DNA of 64,000 nt from NCBI GenBank assembly GCA_020226215.1, contig CM035225.1:12535868-12599867 (forward strand), given 5' to 3'. The stretch is from Sindora glabra. Taxonomy: Eukaryota; Streptophyta; Magnoliopsida; Fabales; Fabaceae. Position numbers and translations under genes: made by a program. This document shows positions 24,352-36,358 of this stretch, in pieces; within the stretch, counting starts at the first letter, position 1; the number at the start of each line of letters is the position of its first letter. The notes beneath the pieces were generated by a model, which saw nothing but the letters and a program-made list of their open reading frames with translations, was not told the origin of the DNA and searched no databases.

Positions 24352-24894
24352 TTTTGTCGTTTATAAAAGTTGATTAGTTAGTAATTGAGATAAAAATAAT
24401 TTAAGCATTTAAAATAGTCACAAATAATAAATAATTTATTTATCATTTAAAGTTATTATCAAAGTTGCAGATATCTAAAACACATTAAATAAGTAATGTA
24501 ATAACTTATAAATGAAAAACTTTTATTTTTATACAACTTGATTGGTATAATTATAAATAAATAAAATAAATAAAATTATTTTCTTTCATCTTCATAACTT
24601 TTATACAACTTGATTGGTATAATTATTGTTTTCTTTCATTATGATAACTCAAAATATATTTCTTAATTATAATATATGGATATGATATATCACAAAACTT
24701 TTTATTATGAATTTTTTAAGAATTTTAAATTTTAATTTAATTGAATTATTTTGATATACATCATATTTTTCAACTATTATACCACATGTTCAAATTTTAT
24801 TAATTTTAAATTTAAATATATAATTATAAAATAAATATAATAAATTAAATTCTAATATTTTACAATTTTTTATTATATATTTAACATAAAAAAT

Positions 24895-25270
24895 AGATAT
24901 AAGCTGAGTTGGAGTGGAGGAGTTGGCTGGGAGCTAAAATTTAGGCCACCTATTCAGAGGATATTTGGGATAATACAGATAACACATGTCATTTTTGTAG
25001 GCCCACTCAATTAAAAGACACATGTGCCTTTCATTAAAGGGCAATGCAGACGATCGAGAGAGAAATATAGGGTACATGTATCATTTGTATTGTTCCTAGG
25101 TATTTAACCCGCAATAGGGGCTACCCCTTTCATTTTCTAGCTGCACCCGCAACTATTCTCTCTTCCTCTTCCTTTTCTCCTGTGATATTTCTGTGTTTCA
25201 AGATAATTTTCACCTTTTTTTTCTCTAAATCTTTATTGTGTTTTTACTTTATGCAGTGATCTTATATCTA
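24895..25270 (+). promoter_or_regulatory. Probable promoter and leader of the outer CACTA's lost gene
   Basis: Composition becomes more balanced. GTATTTAACCCGC near 25098 resembles a TATA region, and it is followed by a pyrimidine-rich stretch (CTCTCTTCCTCTTCC) like an untranslated exon. The short CACTA at 61037 has a comparable CT-rich exon ending in CTAG|GTAAGTTC near 61705, and the inner CACTA has AAG|GTAAATT near 28950. No coding region follows, only AT-rich DNA to 27480. Confidence 0.4.
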
Positions 25271-26639
25271 TTTTAGTATAAAAAAAGTAGATTATATGTT
25301 TCGAAAGTTGATTCAATTTCATTGTTGTTGCTTTATTTTAATTACTGCAATAAACTTATTATATGCGTGTTTTTACTTTTATTCGGAATGTTGAATGAAA
25401 TTTATAGATATTTGGTGTAGTTGTATTAATATAAAATATAAAAATGTGTTTTTAGTTACTGCAATAAACATATTAATAATATAATATATTTTATATTAAA
25501 GCATAGAAACATATATAAATGTCATAAATGATCTCGTGGGATTACGTTAATGGGTTATTATTCTTGCATCATTACTTGTCTTTCTTTTCTTTAAAAAAAT
25601 TTAAAAACTATTTGTACAAGAATTGTAATTTAATTAAAAAATAATGACTTTTTTCATGAAAAAACCATACAAACTATAAATTTTTTTAAAAAGTTATAAG
25701 CAAGATTAATTAGAACAAGTTTGCTCAATTCAGATAAGATTTCATGCATATATATGATTAGATTTCTAGGGCTGTATTTTTCCTTTTTTCCTCCTTTTCT
25801 TATTGTATTAATCAATTCTTGATCAAGTACAACTTGGTCGTAGTCTCTTAATCTGCTTCAAGTAAACTTACCCGCATTGGCTTAACAAAATTGTATAAAA
25901 GAATAATTGTTCTGTGTAATCTCTTACAAAAATTTAAACATGCAACAATAAAGAAAGACGTAAACATTCTTATTATAAAGGTTATGAATTTATATAAAAG
26001 AGTTTATTTTTTGTAAATATGAAAGATTTTTACGATTAGTAATACTTTAATAGAATTGTAATGGAAATAGTAAAATAGTCTTACCGGAATAGGAAAATGA
26101 TTGGAAGATTGCGATCATTAAAAACAATAATCCAATAATGGTGGTTTCACCGTAGATCCTTCGATAATTAAGTTTATATGTGTTTCTACTTTTAATCTAT
26201 TATTGATATAAAATATATTATATTATGAATAAATAAAAAGAAGGTACACTGTAATAAAATAATTACAACTAAAATTTTCAATGATGATAAAATATTTTAA
26301 TAATTTTTATTAATATAATAATATAAAAATAAATAATAATATAAATTAATTTACATAATTTGATGAATTAGTATCATAATGATATCTAATACTGCCTTAA
26401 AAAATTTATTTTTTTACATCATAGTAAAGAATTGTTAATATATATATATATAGATAGATAGTTTGAATTACTATCCATATAATCAAAACCAATTTCTCCT
26501 TTTTATACTAACAAGAAGAGTCAAGAGTTATAAAATCAACTTTAAAATATAGTAGCTTTTTATATTTCTATTTTAATATATTAAAAAGTTTAAGAATAAA
26601 ACTACATTCATATTTAAAAAGTATTAGTAAAATATTCAT

Positions 26640-27335
26640 ATAAATTAATATAAGAAAATAAAATTTAATAAATATCTCATATAAAATTTTAAAAGAGAAA
26701 TTAAAAATATAGGATATACAAAAATATCATAAGCATGGTATAAGACAAAACTTTTGAATAAATTATACAATTCAATCAAGTATTTTCAAATATTGTGTAA
26801 ATCTTAAGTAATTTTTAGTTCATAGAATTAGATATTCCCAAAAAAAGTCTTACTTTTGACAATGTGATTTTCGGACATTTAATTTGATAGAATGTAACAT
26901 TCCCATATTTGGCTTAATTTAGAATATCCATTAGAATGTTATAGTATTATATAAACTATTATTTTGAATATCTGTAAAGATATTGATATAAATTAATTTA
27001 AGAAAATAAAATTTAATAAATACCTTATATAATTTTTTTTAAAAAAAATTAGAAATATATGATATACAAAAATATCATAAGAATGGTATAAGACAAAACT
27101 TTTGAATAAATTATAAATTATACAATTCAATAAAGTATTTTTAGATATTGTATAAATCTTAAGTAATTTTTAGTTCGTAGAACTAGATATTCCTAAAAAG
27201 TATCTTATTTTTGACAATGTGATTTTCAAACATTTAATTGGTAGAATATAATATTCTTGTATTTGATTTAATTTAGAATATTTATTAGAATATTATAGTA
27301 TTATATAAACCATTATTTTGAATCTCTGTAAATAT
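26640..27335. repeat. Tandem duplication of about 347 bp in the outer CACTA
   Basis: GTATAAGACAAAACTTTTGA occurs at about 26740 and again at about 27086, in two long diverged copies lying side by side. The first copy runs about 26640..26988 and the second about 26989..27335. No coding content was seen. Confidence 0.8.
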
Positions 27336-27514
27336 ATTGATGAATTACTAAATATAACATGAATGTCTTTAAATATGTATATTGAATGTTGTCATTTAAT
27401 ATTATGATATATACATTCTAGTCATCGACATAATATTTCATAAATTGCTGATGTTTACAATTTTGTCAAAACTATGTACCATCTAAATTCACTTTTGAAT
27501 CACCTTTTATTTCA

Positions 27515-27665
27515 CAGCATCCCTTGATCCCTCAGCTACAGTGACTCTCACCCTTATCCCAGCTACAATCGCACCTACTTCTACTCCAATCCCTGCATCT
27601 GCCTTTAAACGATTAAGGGGATAATGACAATGATGACGACGAGGACTATTATTTTAGATAGTTAT
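27515..27665 (+). pseudogene. Tail of a CACTA second-gene transposase (outer element)
   Basis: A Pro/Thr-rich stretch (IPATIAPTSTPIPASAFK) is followed, after a frameshift, by the acidic end NDDDEDYYF and a stop. The inner CACTA ends its second gene in a comparable way (Pro-rich, then DDDDSADTDED, at 38030..38195). This suggests a remnant of the same type of En/Spm-associated protein, with everything upstream deleted. Confidence 0.5.
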
Positions 27666-27939
27666 GTATCATATAAATTTGTTTTGATATTTTGCAGCAT
27701 GTATGCATGTGAGTTACCTTCTTTATTATATATTATTCACAGTTAGTTTATATTTCATTTGTTTTTATAATTTATTATGTTAAATAATTATTAACATCTA
27801 CAAATTTAAATTATTATTATTATTTTACTTTATTTACATATAAATATTTAAATATGAACACGAATGTAAAAGAATAAATATCTAAATATGAATTATGTAA
27901 AAAAAAATGAACTCATATAGAATTTTGTTGTTTTTTTTT

Positions 27940-28295
27940 TAAAAATGATTTATATAGACAACATAGGCTATATAAACACTTATCTTCTGTATAGGCCTTA
28001 GCTTATATGACGATAAGGCTATACAAATGACAAAGTGGTTTGTATAGGTTGTCAACACAGAAGACACTTGTCATTTGTATAGCCAGTGTCATCTGTATAG
28101 GTTGAGTCTACATAGATGACAAGTTTCATCTGTATAGGTTGAACCTATAAAAATGACACGTGTTGTTTGTATAGCCTATATTATCTATATAGGTTTGACT
28201 ACATAGATGATATGTGTCGTTTGTATAGGTGTGACCTATACAAATGACATAAAAAACATTGTCTGTATAGGGTGTAATAGACATGATTCTATATA
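27940..28295. repeat. Right subterminal repeat array of the outer CACTA (left of the nested element)
   Basis: Dense copies of GACCTATACAAATGACA and GTCGTTTGTATAGG alternate in orientation. The array stops abruptly at 28295, where the inner CACTA begins, and its last 64 bp resume at 38991..39054. Confidence 0.8.
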
Positions 28296-28299
28296 CACT

Positions 28300-28870
28300 A
28301 CAAGAAAAAAAAGTAATAACGATGACATTTTTAGCAACGACAAAAATTCAATCATCACTAAAAGTATTTCCAATAATACAGTTGTCGGTGATGTCTAAAT
28401 GACTTTTGGAGAAAGTTGAAAAAGCGCAATAGGAAAAAATAAGACATTAGTGACGATATTTATCATCGTTAAAGAGGCTTAAAAAATTTTGGCGGGAATA
28501 TTGACTCTTTAATGACGACATTTGTTATCGCTGAAAGGTCAACCTTTCACTGATGATAAATGTCATCGCTGAAAATGTATTTGGAAAAATGGGCCAAGCT
28601 TTTAGCAATGATAAAAGTCATCAGTGAAAGGTTGATCTTTTAGTGACGATAAATGTTGTCGCTGAAGGCCTAGCCTAATTTCCTAGACACACTTTCAGTG
28701 ATAACATCCATCATCAATGAAATGTTGACCTTTCAGCGATGACACATATCGTTGCTGAAAGGTCTATCTCGAAAATAAACGAGACTTTTAGCAATGACAA
28801 TGTCAATGTTGAAAGTTAGGACTTTAACCGATGATTTATTAGTGACGATCGAGATTTTTAGTCATCGTTG
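28300..28870. repeat. Left subterminal repeats of the inner CACTA
   Basis: About a dozen degenerate copies of CTTTCAGCGATGACA or its complement TGTCATCGCTGAAAG lie in both orientations. They match those at 38525..38985 and differ from the outer element's motif, so the two elements belong to different CACTA families. Confidence 0.85.
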
Positions 28871-31274
28871 AAGAGTCTATCTATATATACCTATTGACGC
28901 TTCCTTTGAACTTATTTGTGTGGTTACGAGGAAGAAGTAGTGAACCTAAGGTAAATTTCTGTTATAAATTTTTTATAATTTAGTATATTTATTTTTTATA
29001 TGTGTTGATGTGTATTAATTTTGTATATTTATAATTTTAATTTGTTAGTTATTGTTAACACTCATCATTGTTCGTGGGAAGTATTTAGAGTATATTTAAT
29101 CACTGAATTTTTACCATTGAGGTATGTGAATTAAATTTTATAATATTTTTATTGTAAAATATTATTTATAATATTAATAGTTTGCAATAAATTAATGGAG
29201 TTGATAATTTAATATGAAACTCCATGTTATTTAGTTTTGCATGTTGTAAATATTAAATTTGTTTACATAAATTTGTCTTAGCATAAAATTTGTAAATATA
29301 AATTTTATTATTATTATGTATCCCTTAAATTATAATTTTGTATTATATGATATGTGTGTAGATTATTTAGTTAGAGTAATGTAAGATAGGGTTGTTATGA
29401 TATTTTATCCACAAAATCTAAAATTTATGATGTAATTTAGGAAATTTCAACATTATTAGTTTTGTTAAAATCATGTAACATAGGAAATTAGAATAAGTAT
29501 GTAAATATAGTTTAGAAAATAAGAGATTATAAGTATAATCTCTTTCTTAATTAGAATTGAAATTGAAACCTAATAATCTAAATTATACTATTTATATCAC
29601 ATAACAAGAAAAAGTCAATTAAACTCGAGATCACATGAAAATCAAACCTAACAATTCAAATTATACTATCTATACTACATAGAAAGAAAAAGTTAATTAA
29701 ACTTGAGGTAACATAAAAATCACTCCCTTTATGGATAAATTAAATTTACTTTTTACTCTTAAAAATAATAAAGTTTATAATTGACCAATTTTTTAAATTT
29801 ATTTGTCAAAATTATTTTTTAAAGCTAGACCTCGAATACAATAAAAAAAATAATATTTATATATTTTTTGAATTATATTTTATTATTTTCAATGTCAATT
29901 TTGTAATTAAGTGAATTATTTTTTTATTTACAATTTCAACCGCTATGTAATCTGATTTTTTTCTTGGATTAAAAATTAATTTTCAAATAAGGAATATAAT
30001 TTCTAAAGATTACGAAACATTTCTTAATTATTTTAGAAAATATATGTTATGTACATAATTCTAATAGCTAAAATTATAATAACATTACATTAATGAATAG
30101 CTTATGAAATTAACAATAAATGTACAGTGAAATATTTTTTAAGCCTAATCTACTAATGCTATAATCTCTTGGATATTAATTTAGTGTTATTTATTCTAAA
30201 GCTTCTTAGAATTTGCTAAAATTTTAATAAAAAATGGAATTATAAAATGTTGAAATGATGAAAAATTATTTTAGTTATTTAGTTTTAGATTAAAAAAAAA
30301 TATTGACAAACAATGGTTACCTATTTTGTGAGTAGAAACTTACTTTCTTTCAATGTTATAATGATAAATGTTATTATTTAGTTATAATAACCTATAACAT
30401 ATTACACTTGTATAAAAATATAGATAATATTTCTAATGAAAAGACTTCTTGACAAAATAACCAAAATCACCATATAATAATAGAAATTTGAAGATTTTGA
30501 ATGTCTGATAATTTTCAAGTACTCATAAAATGCACGTCTCTTTAAATAAGTTGAATTGTGCACCTTATAAATATAGTAGAGTAGGTTACACATTTGAATT
30601 CCCACAAATTTATTGTAAAACATAATAATTGTTATGGATATTTAAAAAAATTAATAATCCAAGTAATAAGATACTTAAATAATAATACTGATACTCAAAT
30701 AACGATGCTCATAAAATATGTATCTTTATTTTTAATTATTATAAACATATTTTTACAATAATTTTAAATAGAACTATATTTGTATTTGCATTATAAGCTT
30801 AGACCCGTTCAAAGGTTGGTTGATCTCTATACATCAACCAACCCTTGAGTTGTCCTAAAAAGTTGGATAGTTTGATATATGTCCTGTAGTTGTTATCAAC
30901 AATTTATCTAGCTCTTGTTTGGTATTATGGAGATATCTTAGCATCCTAATTATTCTCCGGGTATAAACTATACGGATGTATAGTTTACACACTTGGAGAA
31001 TCATGGGAAGATGCTGCCAAAATTTTTGCACGAAGCAAATGATGAGCATAGATAAATTGGAAAAAATCATAAATACAGAAATATCTCAAATAGGATAGAA
31101 CCCTACCCTTTAGAGTTAGAGTGATACAGTGTATTTAGAGTACATTTCAAATATTAATCACAATACTTTGTTCCACCTAAAGCTATTTTCTTCTTGTTTA
31201 GTGATACCATGTTTATAGATAAAAGTTAGATACATTTACCAAATTGTTTGTTGGATGAGTATTAGAATGGTGCA
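28871..31274 (+). other. Leader and 5' non-coding region of the inner CACTA
   Basis: CTATATATACC near 28881 could be a TATA box. It is followed by a short exon-like piece and a donor-like CCTAAGGTAAATTTC near 28947. The rest is AT-rich intron-like DNA. From about 30500 on it aligns with 51640 on in the truncated CACTA copy, confirming that this is element sequence and not host intergenic DNA. Confidence 0.5.
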
Positions 31275-33022
31275 GTGGCATTTGTTCAAAGAGTTAAAAA
31301 CTTTATTAATAAAAGGGGTTTGGTGAAATGCTCATGTAAAAAGTGTGTGAATTTAATATTTCAAACATTACCAACATTGGAGGCACATATTATAGATAAT
31401 GGATTTCATTCATTATACATAAATTGGGTACACCATGGTGAAGTAAGTGTTTTGACTTCTAGGAAAACTTGGGAGGCATTTCCTAACAATAAAGATGAGT
31501 TGGCGTATATTATACATGATTTCATTGGCCCTAATGCACCTAAAGGAGTAGTTTTCAATGATGTGGAAAGGAGTGAGAATGCACATAATAGAGACATTGG
31601 AACAAATTATAATAGTTGTGGTAACCTATTCGAGCAAGTAGAAACAGAATTGTATTTAGGATGTACAAAAGTTTCAATCTTGAACTTTCTAGTGAAACTC
31701 ATGCACTAGAAGGTTCTGTATAAGTAGACAAATAAGTCATTTGATGCTCTTTTAAGGTTGTTAAAAGAGGCACTTTCAAATAATAATAAATTGCCCAAAT
31801 CATACTACGGTGCAAGGAAACGACTTAACAAGTTAGGATTGAGGTATGAATCAATCCATGTGTGCAAACATGACTGCACACTTTTCTAGAAAGAACATAC
31901 TTCCGAGGAAAATTATTCAATTTGTGGAGAGCATCGATGGGTAAATAAAAATATAAAAAGAAAAAAAGTGCCTCAAAAAATGGTTCAATATTTTCCATTA
32001 AGTCCTTGGTTAAAGCGTTTGTATGGATCGAGACACATTGTGAAGAATATGATATGACATCATACTGGAAAGTCAAAATAAGAGGGGGTAATGCAACATC
32101 CTGTTGATGGAAAAACTTGGCAGGAGTTCGATAAGAGGTATCTTAATTTCTTCGCTGACCCACGAAATGTTAAGTTGGATTTAAGTGTAGATGGATTTAA
32201 TCTTCTTAGTGATAAGAACCTATCCTACAACATGTGGCCAGTGGTGATGATCACTTATAACTTGCCACCATGGATATACATGAATTAGTCTTTTTTCATA
32301 TTGACCCTATTAATCCTAGGTCTGTAATCACCAGGCAAGAATATTGATGTCTTCTTACAATTAGTCATAGAAGAGTTGAGGCATCTTTAGGAGAGGGGAG
32401 TTGAAACTTGAGATGCAAATACAAATATGATGTTCAACATGTAGGTAGCTTTGCTATGGACTATAAATGATTTTCCTACTTGAAGTAGTCTCTTTGGATG
32501 GAGTGGACACGAGTATAAAGCATGTCTTACATGCAATTTGGATACTCCATCAATTTAAGTTAGAGGAAAAATAACTTATGTTAGTCATCACTGTTGGCTT
32601 CCAAAAAGTCACACGTAGAGAAATAAAAAAGAATTCAATGGGAGATCGGAAAGGAGAGCCCCTCCTTATCTTCTTACCAATAACATTATCATGGATCAAT
32701 TAGGAAAGGTGGAACAGAGACTTCCTAGAAAATATGCTTAATTTGGTGGTGTAAAGTGAAAGAGGGGTGCCAATAAACTTAATTAGAGTAAGAGAAGTAT
32801 ATTTTTTGATCTCTCGTATTAGTTGACAATGAACTTAAGACATAACATTGATGCGATGCACATTGAGAAGCATGGATGTGATAGCATTTTATGTATATTA
32901 TTAGATATTGAGTACAAAACAAAAGATATGGATAATGCAAGATGAGATCTAGTAGACATGAAGATAAGGCCTAACTTACATCTATATGAGCAGAAGGGTT
33001 AACTTTTCAAGCCACATGTTGC

Positions 33023-33600
33023 ATATAGGCTTAACTAAGAAGAACGAAGATGATTTTGCCAATATATAAAGACTGTGAAATTTTCAGATAGGTTTGCTGG
33101 GAGTTTCTGAAAGATAAAGCATTGAAAGGCGGACCCATTCATTTTTAATAGATGTACCCATATGAGAGATATATAAAAAAGTTAAAGGATTATGTCTGAA
33201 ATTGTGCTCGATCCAAGGTTCAATTATAGAAAGGTATATTATTGACGAGGTATTAACATTTTTCTCTATGTACTTGGAAGAAGTGGAAACTAAAAATTGT
33301 GAAATTTTGCCAATATAGGCTTAACCAGGAAGAACAAAGATGATTTTGCCAATATATAAAGACTATGAAATTTTCAGATGGGTTTGCTGGGAGTTTCTGG
33401 AAGATAAAGCATTGGAAGGCAGACCCATTCATTTTTAATAGATGTACCCATATGAGAGATATATAAAAAAGTTAAAGGATTATGTTTGAAATCGTGCTCG
33501 ATCGAAGTGTTCAATTGTATAAGGGTATATTGTTGACGAGGTATTAATATTTTTCTCTATGTACTTAGAAGGAGTGAAAACTAGATTCAATTGACTTAAT
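33023..33600 (+). repeat. Tandem duplication of about 290 bp in the inner CACTA transposase
   Basis: GGCTTAACTAAGAAGAACGA at 33028 is repeated as GGCTTAACCAGGAAGAACAA at 33318, and similarity continues through the ATGTACCCATATGAGAGATA block (33152 and 33442). The two copies differ by only a few per cent. The sister element at 54170..54720 has a single copy, so the duplication is specific to this element. Confidence 0.88.
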
Positions 33601-34427
33601 AGAAATCAAGATATAATGGGTAGTCAAATAAGAAGGGCATTATTGGTGTTTCGATCCTAGTGTCGAGCAATGAGGAAGAAGATTATTTCTCACTTCGATA
33701 AGAAGGATTGAGATGTTGCAGTATGGTACATTTTGAATAATTGTATTAAGATTGAAAAGTATCTCTAGTAAGTTTCTATGCTTATTTGTGTTTTTATCTT
33801 AAATAATTATAATAGATTAAAATGCCTATGTTCTATAGTGAGTACCAACTGGAACTCGAATCAAGTGCTGCTGAAAACATTAACAATTTACAGAAAACCA
33901 AATTCCCCTTGTAGTTTTACTCGAAGGTAAGGGTTTGTTCTTCTCAAATGCATTAAACCAATTTCCCAAATATTGTTCATTACTCTTACTAATCTTTCAA
34001 ATTAATTCTTGAAAAAATTGTTATTTTTGTAAATGTACCATTTACATAGGAATAGTTCTCCAGATACCACCGAAAAGCTACTAACATTAGCCTCCAGTCC
34101 CAATTTTACTATCATGATATACTCTACATGTATTATGAATAGAGGGTGATTTGTAGTAAAAAATTGGGATGTGAAGCAACAAACACAAAATAGTGGCATC
34201 TCTGTTCTGGGTACTGATGGTAACATGTTCTATGGTATATTGAAAGAAATCATAGAGTTAACTTATTTAAATAAGTGCAGTATGACTTTATTTAAATGTA
34301 AGTGGTATGGCACTGATCCTACAAAGAAGAAACTTTACATTGAAAATAATATCATTAGCATCTCCATTAATGGACAATAGTATATAGATTATCCTTACAT
34401 ACTTGCTACCTAAGCAAAACAAGTATT

Positions 34428-35811
34428 TGTTAGTGTATATGCCCTAAAACTAATCATATTGGTGATTGTAATTTTGAATCATGTTATTTTAATGGCAATT
34501 CCAATTATTATATTTATATATATTGTCTGCGTAATATATTCAATTATGATAATAACCTTAAAATAATTGTATTCTTAAATGTCCCTAGTCATATATCATT
34601 GTGGATTAGGTTGCTTTGATATGTTAAGACTAGCATGTGTGAAGACTTATATGGGATATTAAGTTTGCACATGAGTACAAGTTAGAGAACTTGTATACTG
34701 GACTAACCTATATTAAGAACACTACATGAATCATTATATGAGTGTCATGAGTGGTTCTTAGTGATCATTATTAATATGGTCCTTTGACCTGAGATCACCA
34801 AGGTTCCCTACAAGTGAGTTTCATATTTTGATACTATTCTATGTCACTAATGGTTGAGTGAATGTAAGGGTAGATATTGGATATGTCACATATCATGTGG
34901 AGGGGTTTGTGTGATCAAGATGGGATTTGTCCCTCCTATATAATAGGAGTAATATCTGTGGGTCCCTTGATTAAGTAAAGCTGAGAAAATGTATAGCCAT
35001 GCTCAGATGAATTGACATAGAATGTCGATTACATTTGTTTCAGTTAACTTATTTAGGAATTAAGAAACCTTAAGATTGGGCTATACGGGAATGACATGGT
35101 CCATGTCTCGTGCTCAATCTAGATGTATAGGACAAAAGGACATAGGTGATGGTCACGTGTAAAGGTTTAGTCAAATCACCGACTTTCTCACTACTTAGGT
35201 AACAATGATGTGTTGCTAGACACCGATCATTGTTTATGATCATTAATATGATCAATGGTCATTGCCAATGTAATGAAAGCCTGTAGGGTCGCACACTTAG
35301 AGCCTAGTGAATTTGAAATTAATGGACTAAATTGTTTAGGCCTAATATTTAGGAATTCTTGTTATACTTATAAGGCCCAATAGTAAGCCTATAATTGTAC
35401 ATGGAATAAAGCCCGAATAGGTTAGATTTTTCTATGCACCTATTTAAATAGGCTTGTTGGGTAATAATAGTATATATAATTATCATTATTCACGCACCCC
35501 AAAAAGGCACAAAAAGACCCTAGCATCTCTCCTTGACCAAAACCCCTGAAGAGGTGTAGCTAGCACTATGAGGTGAAAGGAGATCAATTCCAACTGGTGT
35601 TTGTGTGGACATTCATCAGTGATTCACGGGTTCGTGTGGATACTTCAGAGTCTTCGACAGAAAGGAAGCTAAAGAGGTGATCAACGATCGAGTTCTAGAG
35701 TCATCAACAAAGGTATTGAACGAACCCTTATTCTAATTTAACATTTTTGCATGGATCCGGTGGATGGGATCGATTTATTTTGCTGCGCTCGTATGGCTCC
35801 CGATCCTAACA
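34428..35811 (+). mobile_element. Solo LTR of 1384 bp
   Basis: The piece starts TGTTAGTGTATATGCCC and ends GATCCTAACA, giving TG...CA ends with a perfect 6-bp inverted repeat (TGTTAG/CTAACA). It is flanked by GTATT on both sides (34423..34427 and 35812..35816), a 5-bp target duplication. The sister CACTA at about 55650..55690 runs through the same place without it. ATTTAAATAGGC near 35444 could be the U3 TATA region, which suggests plus orientation. No internal retrotransposon genes remain, as expected after recombination between LTRs. The superfamily cannot be told from one LTR. Confidence 0.9.
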
Positions 35812-36358
35812 GTATTTACACTGAGGATCTCTTTAATGGACCAAATTGGAGGGTCATCTATAATTTAGTGCATTGCAACATATGGGGTTTACCCAGTGAT
35901 GAAGATAGTACATAGGACTTGTTATTTTTGCAGGATAGTAACTCATCCAATTTCAACCTCACAGTTGACCTTGGAAATTTTCATCTAATAGATTTAAGTA
36001 ATCAAAGAAATGGTCCTTCAATTGTTCCACCTTTTAGGAATGTTAGATTTGGTGCTTATAGAGAAGACACCTTCATCGATGATGATGGTAGTTTCAAAGA
36101 TGAAATAATTGAGGATTATATAGAGGAAGGGCCTTTACAATCTGATAACAAAGGAGAAACTAATGATCATGAGTCTGTTAGGCTCATCCACATTGATTTA
36201 GACTAGGGAAAAAATAAGATATTCAAACTACAACTCGTAATTGTGTAAGCATGATTGTTTAAATAATCTACATGATTGCAAAAAGTTGTACCTTTTAATC
36301 ATTCAATTTGACTATGGATTTTCCATTAACTACTTGTATAATGTGTATTATTTCAATC

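Larger units (their letters stand above)
31275..36206 (+). pseudogene. TNP2-like CACTA transposase, broken and interrupted by a solo LTR
   Basis: The N-terminal transposase-associated domain is open for 144 codons (31275..31709), with VKCSCKKCVNLIF and a YINWVHHGEV block. The Transposase_21-type core follows in pieces: KVPQKMVQYFPLSPWLKRLY near 31966, then VDGKTWQEFDKRYLNFFADP and SYNMWPVVMITYNLPPW (32091..32288, open 65 codons). A DUF4218-like part, MYPYERYIKKLKDYV, appears at about 33150 and again at about 33440 owing to a tandem duplication. Relative to the sister copy, about 300 bp of this domain (equivalent to 54240..54540) are missing. The DUF4216-like part TQNSGISVLGTDGNMFYGIL (34171..34380) is cut by the solo LTR, and the C-terminus is open at 35919..36206. 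Such proteins bind the subterminal repeats and catalyse excision. The many stops mean no active product. Confidence 0.85.

Noticed and set aside
28300..28870. Regularly spaced repeats that could suggest a CRISPR array
   Set aside because: The units are degenerate, face both ways and lie at a CACTA terminus in plant nuclear DNA. They are subterminal repeats.
34002..34226. 74-codon minus-strand ORF in the inner CACTA
   Set aside because: It is antisense to the DUF4216-like part of the transposase.
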